A stretch of DNA of 9,430 nt, from assembly GCA_021203685.1 (NCBI GenBank), contig JAJQAS010000263.1, positions 1-9,430 on the forward strand, written 5' to 3'. Each line of letters starts with the position of its first letter. Within the stretch, counting starts at the first letter, position 1. Position numbers and translations under genes: made by a program. The notes under the pieces were generated by a model, which worked only from the letters and a program-made list of their open reading frames with translations, ran no database searches and was not told where the DNA came from. Source of the stretch: Clostridiales bacterium (lineage in GTDB: Bacteria > Bacillota > Clostridia > Oscillospirales > Oscillospiraceae). Shown one piece after another: positions 5,263 through 9,430 of this stretch.

Positions 5263-5631
5263 ATGAAGAAAACGGTAACCATCAAGTCCAACCGGGATTT
5301 CCAGCGTCTGTACCGCCGCGGGCGTTCCGCCGCGGGCCCCACGCTGGTCCTCTATTGGCAGCGCAACCGCCGGGGCGAGAGCCGGGTGGGTATCACCACC
5401 GGCACCAAGCTGGGTCACGCTGTGGTCCGCAACCGGGTCCGCCGCCAGATCCGGGAAATTTACCGGCTGCACAGGGACGAGCTGATCCCCGGCCGGGATA
5501 TCGTTGTGGTGGCCCGGGTCCGGGCCGTCAGCGCCGGGTACCGGGCCATGGAGCGGGATTTCCTCCGCCTGACCAAAAAGCTGGGACTGCTGAAGCCGGT
5601 CTCTCCGGCGGAACCGGAGGCGAAACCATGA
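5263..5631 (+). CDS. rnpA: Ribonuclease P protein component
   Basis: RnpA is the protein cofactor of RNase P, which trims the 5' ends of precursor tRNAs together with the catalytic RNA. The 122-residue protein is of normal length. The early KSNRDFQRLYRRGRS segment (about residues 8-22) and the conserved RNR motif region AVVRNRVRRQIREIYR (about 53-68) are diagnostic, and RDIVVVAR follows. ATG 5263 has AGGAAGG 9 nt upstream. The stop overlaps the yidD ATG by 4 nt (ATGA), which suggests translational coupling. The short C-terminal tail after LLKP is non-conserved. Confidence 0.96.
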   Translation: MKKTVTIKSNRDFQRLYRRGRSAAGPTLVLYWQRNRRGESRVGITTGTKLGHAVVRNRVRRQIREIYRLHRDELIPGRDIVVVARVRAVSAGYRAMERDFLRLTKKLGLLKPVSPAEPEAKP

Positions 5632-5846
5632 AGCGGCTGCTGCTGGGGCTCATCGCGTTCTACCAGAAGTACGTCTCCCCCGGCCTGCCGCCCCGGTGCC
5701 GGTTCATCCCCACCTGCTCGGAGTACGCGAAAGAGGCGGTGGAGAAATACGGCGCCGCCAGAGGCTCCCTGCTGGCCGCCAAACGGTTTGCCAGGTGCCA
5801 GCCCCTGCACCGGCAGAAGAGCATCGAGTACGACCCGGTACCGTGA
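5628..5846 (+). CDS. yidD: YidD, membrane protein insertion efficiency factor
   Basis: YidD is a small protein thought to assist YidC-dependent insertion of membrane proteins at the inner face of the membrane. The 72-residue product shows the family pattern FYQKYVSPGLPPRCRFIPTC followed by SEYAKEAVEKYG, with the conserved Cys residues (C24, C30, C57), RCQPL and the closing DPVP. The N-terminal helix (LLLGLIAFYQKYV) is amphipathic or hydrophobic. The ATG overlaps the rnpA stop. A MITE-like element begins immediately after the TGA and separates yidD from yidC, which usually follows closely. The protein itself is complete. Confidence 0.95.
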   Translation: MKRLLLGLIAFYQKYVSPGLPPRCRFIPTCSEYAKEAVEKYGAARGSLLAAKRFARCQPLHRQKSIEYDPVP

Positions 5847-5997
5847 TAATTAGCAATTAGCAGTTAGCAATGTGCAATGAAATCATGCTGTTACGTTTTT
5901 CTTAAAAACGGTTCGTCTTTTTACTCTACGTCCGGCAATTCATCACCGGCGTACCGTTTTGATTCACTTTTCATTGCTAATTGCACATTGCTAATTA
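5847..5997. mobile_element. MITE-like element with heptad-repeat inverted ends
   Basis: A 151-bp A/T-rich island in GC-rich DNA. The left arm (5847-5879) reads TAA TTAGCAA TTAGCAG TTAGCAA TGTGCAA TG. The reverse complement of the right arm (5971-5997) reads TAA TTAGCAA TGTGCAA TTAGCAA TGA, so both arms are built from the same 7-base unit in inverted orientation. Further in, AAAACGGT (about 5904-5911) and ACCGTTTT (about 5953-5960) also pair, and CCGG sequences lie near the centre. There is no open reading frame of note, so any movement would need a transposase supplied from elsewhere. The left end abuts the yidD stop. The element could also act as an RNA hairpin in the yidD-yidC transcript. 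Confidence 0.65.
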
Positions 5998-6001
5998 AAA
6001 T
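5974..6001 (+). promoter_or_regulatory. Possible promoter for yidC in the element's right arm
   Basis: TTGCTA (5974-5979, 4 of 6) and TAAAAT (5996-6001, 5 of 6) are 16 nt apart at the right end of the MITE-like element, about 65 nt before yidC. The heptad repeat is A/T-rich, so chance matches are likely. If real, the inserted element would supply the promoter for yidC and jag. Confidence 0.25.
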
Positions 6002-6066
6002 TGATCCCATAAGGGCGAGAAGGCCCTTTCGTGGAAATATACCCCCAAGAAGGAGGACGCCGAACC

Positions 6067-7452
6067 ATGATTACTGCTTTTCTGCAAATCTTCGGCAAGA
6101 TCCTGCTGTGGATCTATGAATTTTGCCACAGCTACGCCCTGTCCCTGATCCTCTTCACGCTGCTGACCAAGCTGGTCCTCTTCCCTGTCTCCTACCGGGG
6201 CAAGAAGAGCATGATCCAGATGAACTCCCTCCAGGTGGAAGTTCAAAAGCTGCAAAAGCAGTACGGCAAGGACCAGAACCGCCTGAACCAGGAGACCCAG
6301 GCCCTCTACGAGCGGGAGGGCGTCAACCCCATGGGAGGCTGCCTGTGGTCCTTCCTGCCCCTGCCCATCCTGATGGGCCTGTACTACATCATCCGTCGGC
6401 CCATGCTCTATATGATGTGCCTGACCAATGATGAGATCACCGCCGCCGTGGAGGCCGTGACCAACCTGGGCTACGACCTGGGCAACACCACCGCCTACCA
6501 GGAGATGACCCTGACCGCCCTGATGGGCAAGGACAGCACCGTCTGGAACGCCGTAGCCAACGCCGTAGGCGACAGCGCCTCCAAGCTGGTGTCCATCGAC
6601 TTCACCTGGCTGGGCATGGACCTGTCTCAGACCCCCAGCTGGAAGATTTGGACGCTGGAGCTGAACTGGGCCAACATCGGCCTGTTCCTGATCCCCATCG
6701 TGGTCACGGTGTTCAGCTTCTTCTACAGCCAGATCTCCCAGAAGACCAACAAGCTCACCATGGGCAACAGCCAGCAGAAGAAGGACGACGCCAACTCTGC
6801 CGCCATGGACTCCACCAACAAGATGATGATGTACCTGATGCCGCTGATGTACCTGTGGTTCGGCTACATCATGCCCGCCGGCATGTGCGTCTACATGCTG
6901 TTCAACTCTGTCTTCATGGCCGCGCAGGAAATCGTCTGCGCCAAGATGCTCCAGGGCAAGTTTGAGGAAATGGTGGCCGAGCGGGAACGCCGGGCCGCCG
7001 AGGAGAAAGAAAGGGAAAAAGAGCGGAAGGCCGCCATCGCCGCCCGCCGGGCGGAGCAGACCGAAAAGAATCGCAAGAAGGGCAAGCGCTCCAAGAAGGG
7101 CAACACCGGCAAGACCAAGGACCGTCCCACGGAATACAGCCGGGTGGACATCCGGCCCTTCGCTCGTGGCCGGGCCTACGACCCCGACCGTTACCCCGTG
7201 ACCCCCTATCGTGACCCCCAGGACGTGCTGGACGAGGCCGCGCTGGAGGCTGCCCTGGCCAAAAACGCCAAGCGGAAAAAGAAGAACACCGCGGAAGAGG
7301 AACTGCCGCCTGAGGAGGAACTGCTGCTGGAGGAGACCGTCCAGGAGGACGAGCCTGTTCAGACCCCGGAGGAGACAGAAGCCATCGAGGACACCGAAGA
7401 CGAAACTGCTGAGAGCAGTGGAGACGACGGCGAGGACGAGGAAAACGTCTGA
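6067..7452 (+). CDS. yidC: YidC/Oxa1-family membrane protein insertase
   Basis: YidC inserts and folds membrane proteins, alone or with SecYEG. The 461-residue product has the Firmicutes layout without the large periplasmic domain of E. coli YidC. Hydrophobic segments lie at about residues 22-41, 90-110, 203-222 and 253-290 (probably two helices). A positively charged cytoplasmic loop with QVEVQKLQKQYGKDQNRLNQ follows the first. The groove residue, usually Arg, appears to be K35 (FTLLTKLVLFP). ATG 6067 has GGAGG 10 nt upstream; an in-frame GTG at 6031 would add 12 non-conserved residues. Oddities: a roughly 90-residue extracytoplasmic loop after the second segment, and a 165-residue C-terminal tail that is first coiled and basic (about 300-350) and ends strongly acidic (about 409-461). 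The usual lipoprotein Cys of Gram-positive YidC is not evident. Confidence 0.93.
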   Translation: MITAFLQIFGKILLWIYEFCHSYALSLILFTLLTKLVLFPVSYRGKKSMIQMNSLQVEVQKLQKQYGKDQNRLNQETQALYEREGVNPMGGCLWSFLPLPILMGLYYIIRRPMLYMMCLTNDEITAAVEAVTNLGYDLGNTTAYQEMTLTALMGKDSTVWNAVANAVGDSASKLVSIDFTWLGMDLSQTPSWKIWTLELNWANIGLFLIPIVVTVFSFFYSQISQKTNKLTMGNSQQKKDDANSAAMDSTNKMMMYLMPLMYLWFGYIMPAGMCVYMLFNSVFMAAQEIVCAKMLQGKFEEMVAERERRAAEEKEREKERKAAIAARRAEQTEKNRKKGKRSKKGNTGKTKDRPTEYSRVDIRPFARGRAYDPDRYPVTPYRDPQDVLDEAALEAALAKNAKRKKKNTAEEELPPEEELLLEETVQEDEPVQTPEETEAIEDTEDETAESSGDDGEDEENV

Positions 7453-7499
7453 CCGTCTGCCGGAAATTTGAATTGCATAGAAAGGAATGAGAGATCCCT

Positions 7500-8396
7500 A
7501 TGTTGAAGTCTATCGAAACCACCGGCAAGACGGAAAACGACGCCGTCAACGCCGCGCTGAAGCAGCTGAACCTGGACCGGGACAGCGTCTCCGTGCAGGT
7601 CATCGACCGGGCCAAGACCGGTTTTCTGGGCATTGGCAGCAAGCCCGCCCGGGTAAAAGTCACCTACGAGGTGCCGGACGAACCGGCCCCCGCCCCCGTG
7701 GAAGAAGCCCCCGCTCCTGCGGCGGAGGATGTTCCCGCAGCTCCCGCGAAGGCTGCCCCCATGGAGGCCGCACCGGCAGAGCAGCCCAAGCTTCAGCCGG
7801 AGAAGAAGGCGGACGCCCCCCGTCCCGCCAAAAAGTCCCGGCCCAAGAAGAAAAAGCCCGCCCCGGAGAAGGCCGCGCCCGTTCCTGCGGCGGAGGAGCC
7901 GAAAGCCGCCGCGCCTGCGGAGGAAGGCCCTGTGGAAGACCGCACCGAGCGCATTGTGGAGTTCCTGACCGGCCTGATGGAGCGGCTGGACAGCGACGCC
8001 AAGCCCGTCGTCACCGTCACCGAGGACAACATCTACCAGGTGGAGCTGGTGGGCGAGAACCTGGGGGCGCTGATCGGCCGCCGGGGCGAGACCCTGGACG
8101 CCATCCAGCAGCTGACCAACTACGCCGTCAACAACAACCAGTCCCGCCGGGTGCGCATCCACATCGACGCGGAGAACTACCGCTCCAAGCGGGAGGAATC
8201 TCTCCAGCGGCTGGCCCGCAAGACCGCCGGAAAGGCCATGAAGTACCGCCGGAACATGATGCTGGAGCCGATGAACGCCTACGAGCGCCACGTCATCCAC
8301 GCCGCTCTCCAGGACTACGACCCCAACATCAGCACCTATTCCACCGGCACCGAGCCCAACCGCCGCATTGTGGTGGCCTACCGCCGGAGCAAGTAA
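7500..8396 (+). CDS. khpB: KhpB/Jag RNA-binding protein (Jag-N, KH, R3H)
   Basis: Jag (KhpB) is an RNA-binding protein that partners with KhpA and affects cell elongation and division in Firmicutes; it is regularly encoded after yidC. The 298-residue protein has a Jag-N domain at about 3-56 (ETTGKTENDAVNAALKQL, KTGFLGIGSKPARV) and a low-complexity Ala/Pro/Glu/Lys linker at about 59-147. A KH domain follows at about 168-225 with the GxxG loop IGRRG (192-196), then an R3H domain at about 227-296 containing the R-x3-H signature RHVIH (263-267). ATG 7500 follows AAAGGA at 7481-7486, a longer than ideal spacing of 13 nt. The gene is 47 nt after yidC and ends just before an intrinsic terminator, so it closes this transcription unit. 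Confidence 0.95.
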   Translation: MLKSIETTGKTENDAVNAALKQLNLDRDSVSVQVIDRAKTGFLGIGSKPARVKVTYEVPDEPAPAPVEEAPAPAAEDVPAAPAKAAPMEAAPAEQPKLQPEKKADAPRPAKKSRPKKKKPAPEKAAPVPAAEEPKAAAPAEEGPVEDRTERIVEFLTGLMERLDSDAKPVVTVTEDNIYQVELVGENLGALIGRRGETLDAIQQLTNYAVNNNQSRRVRIHIDAENYRSKREESLQRLARKTAGKAMKYRRNMMLEPMNAYERHVIHAALQDYDPNISTYSTGTEPNRRIVVAYRRSK

Positions 8397-8417
8397 CAAT
8401 TTAGTAAGCTGCTCATT

Positions 8418-8463
8418 CCGGGGCTGTGTCAAATCAGGTTTGATGCAGTCCCGGCTGCTTTTT
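8418..8463 (+). terminator. Intrinsic terminator after jag
   Basis: A 17-bp hairpin (8418-8434 with 8438-8454, loop CAG), counting four G-U pairs, starts 22 nt past the jag stop. CTGC and then five T residues (8459-8463) follow. This marks the end of the yidC-jag transcript and leaves almost no room for a promoter before the next gene. Confidence 0.8.
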
Positions 8464-8536
8464 ATCGAACGGCGCCGTCATGTCCCCTCCCCTTTAAACC
8501 GCGCTGCAGGAATTTCAGGCCGTCGGCCCTCTGCGT

Positions 8537-9430
8537 ATGGCCATGCCCGGCCACAAGGGGCAGCCCATCCCCGCTCTGACGGACTACGCGGGCATCGACT
8601 TCACCGAGCTGCCCCCCACGGGCAACCTCTACGCCCCCGGCGGCCCCATCGAGTCGGCGGAACAGCTTTGGGCCGAGGCGTGGGGGGCGGACTGCTGCCT
8701 GTTCCTGACGGGCGGCTCCACCCAGGGCATCCACACCATGCTGCTGTGTGCCGCCGGGCCGGGGACGGAGATTTTGGCAGACCGGGTCAGCCACCGCAGC
8801 ATCCACACCGGCATGGCATTGTTAGATTTGCGTCCCATCTGGCTGACGCGGCCCTGGCTGGCCGGGGCCGGGGTGGTGGGGCCGGTGGAGCCGGATTGTG
8901 TAGAATCTGTGCTGAAAGCCCGTCCGAATATCAAAACAGTTTGTATTACCTCACCGACTTATTACGGTGTGTTGTCGGATATTCCGGCCCTTTCCCACAT
9001 CTGTCACGCCCACGGTGCAAAACTTTTGGTGGACGGCGCCCACGGCGCCCACCTGTTCCTGACTGGGGAGAACCCCTACCGGGGGGCGGATTACGTGGTC
9101 ACCTCTGCCCACAAGACCCTACGTGCGCCGGGGCAGTCGGCGCTGCTGTTCGCCAACGCTCCGGAGACGCTGGACGGCCTGCGCCGGGCCAGCCGGACGT
9201 TTGCCACCTCCTCCCCCTCCTACCCCATGATGGCGGCGCTGGACTGGGCGCGGGAGTATTACTGCGCGGGCCAGGGAAAGGCCCGGTACCGGGCTGCCTG
9301 CGCCGCCGTGGAGCGGCTGCGCCGGGACTACCCCGCCCTGACTCCGGAGGACGCCCCTCTTGACCCGGCCCGGTTGGTGCTCTGTGTGGAGGACGGGTTT
9401 CAGGCAGAACAGGAGCTACAGGAGCTGGGC
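8537..9430 (+). CDS. Orn/Lys/Arg decarboxylase-family PLP enzyme, partial, N-terminus doubtful
   Basis: This belongs to the fold-type I PLP enzymes of the Orn/Lys/Arg decarboxylase major-domain family, which act on basic amino acids in polyamine or acid-stress metabolism. MPGHKGQPIP near the start, LTGGSTQGIHTML, LLVDGAHGAH (Asp for the cofactor ring nitrogen) and SAHKTL (Lys at 9113-9115, expected to hold PLP) are clear. The frame runs off the right edge, so the small C-terminal domain is missing. The natural N-terminus seems to begin at ATG 8480 (MSPPL), but codon 6 is TAA; the following residues TALQEFQAVGPLRM again look like the family. I give the first ATG after the stop, which retains PGHK but loses the N-terminal helix. 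Neither start has a ribosome binding site, and the jag terminator ends 17 nt before ATG 8480. It may be a pseudogene. The exact substrate cannot be told. Confidence 0.8.
   Translation, partial: MAMPGHKGQPIPALTDYAGIDFTELPPTGNLYAPGGPIESAEQLWAEAWGADCCLFLTGGSTQGIHTMLLCAAGPGTEILADRVSHRSIHTGMALLDLRPIWLTRPWLAGAGVVGPVEPDCVESVLKARPNIKTVCITSPTYYGVLSDIPALSHICHAHGAKLLVDGAHGAHLFLTGENPYRGADYVVTSAHKTLRAPGQSALLFANAPETLDGLRRASRTFATSSPSYPMMAALDWAREYYCAGQGKARYRAACAAVERLRRDYPALTPEDAPLDPARLVLCVEDGFQAEQELQELG

Noticed and set aside
8368..9363. 331-residue plus-strand frame at the right edge
   Set aside because: It is out of frame with the decarboxylase motifs (MPGHKG, VDGAHGAH, SAHKTL), which all fall in the other frame; its Gly/Arg/Pro-rich sequence is a shadow.

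Overview
The window is the replication-origin neighbourhood of a GC-rich Firmicutes (Clostridia) chromosome. The gene set and order are the conserved one: remB, recF, yaaA, dnaN and dnaA on the minus strand, divergent from rpmH, rnpA, yidD, yidC and jag/khpB on the plus strand. High GC content, the Firmicutes-type YidC with a separate Jag protein, and the small repeat elements suggest a gut Oscillospiraceae-like bacterium (for example the Flavonifractor/Lawsonibacter/Intestinimonas group). That placement is an inference from style, not from a database search.

Left part, 1-4483, minus strand. dnaA, then the oriC spacer (2834-3157), dnaN, yaaA, recF and remB run head to tail. The last four are tightly packed (gaps of 16, 2 and 2 nt). 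The spacer holds one perfect DnaA box, several near-matches, and a run of five TAG triplets separated from a box by a short GC-rich patch. This is the layout of the DnaA-box / GC patch / DnaA-trio unwinding module described in Bacillus subtilis. remB ends inside a tandem TTAGCNN heptad repeat, and the first 89 bases carry no recognisable gene.

Middle, 4484-4940. This is a divergent promoter region. dnaA has an extended -10 promoter with a 7-bp perfect palindrome just upstream. rpmH has a fully consensus promoter (TTGACA, 18 nt, TATAAT) and a roughly 135-nt GC-rich hairpin leader.

Right part, 4941-8396, plus strand. rpmH (46 aa, ribosomal protein L34), a hairpin-rich spacer, rnpA overlapping yidD by 4 nt, a 151-bp MITE-like element with heptad-repeat ends starting at the yidD stop codon, then yidC and jag. 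A good intrinsic terminator follows jag. These genes link ribosome and tRNA maturation with membrane-protein insertion.

Right edge, 8480-9430. A PLP-dependent Orn/Lys/Arg decarboxylase-family gene runs off the window. Its natural N-terminus is broken by an in-frame TAA at codon 6, and neither candidate start has a ribosome binding site. The gene may be a young pseudogene or may use a downstream start.

No wholly new multi-gene system is visible. The items most worth following up are the unusually regular DnaA-trio, the divergent DNA-recognition helix of DnaA, the TTAGCNN heptad elements placed at gene ends, and the interrupted decarboxylase.
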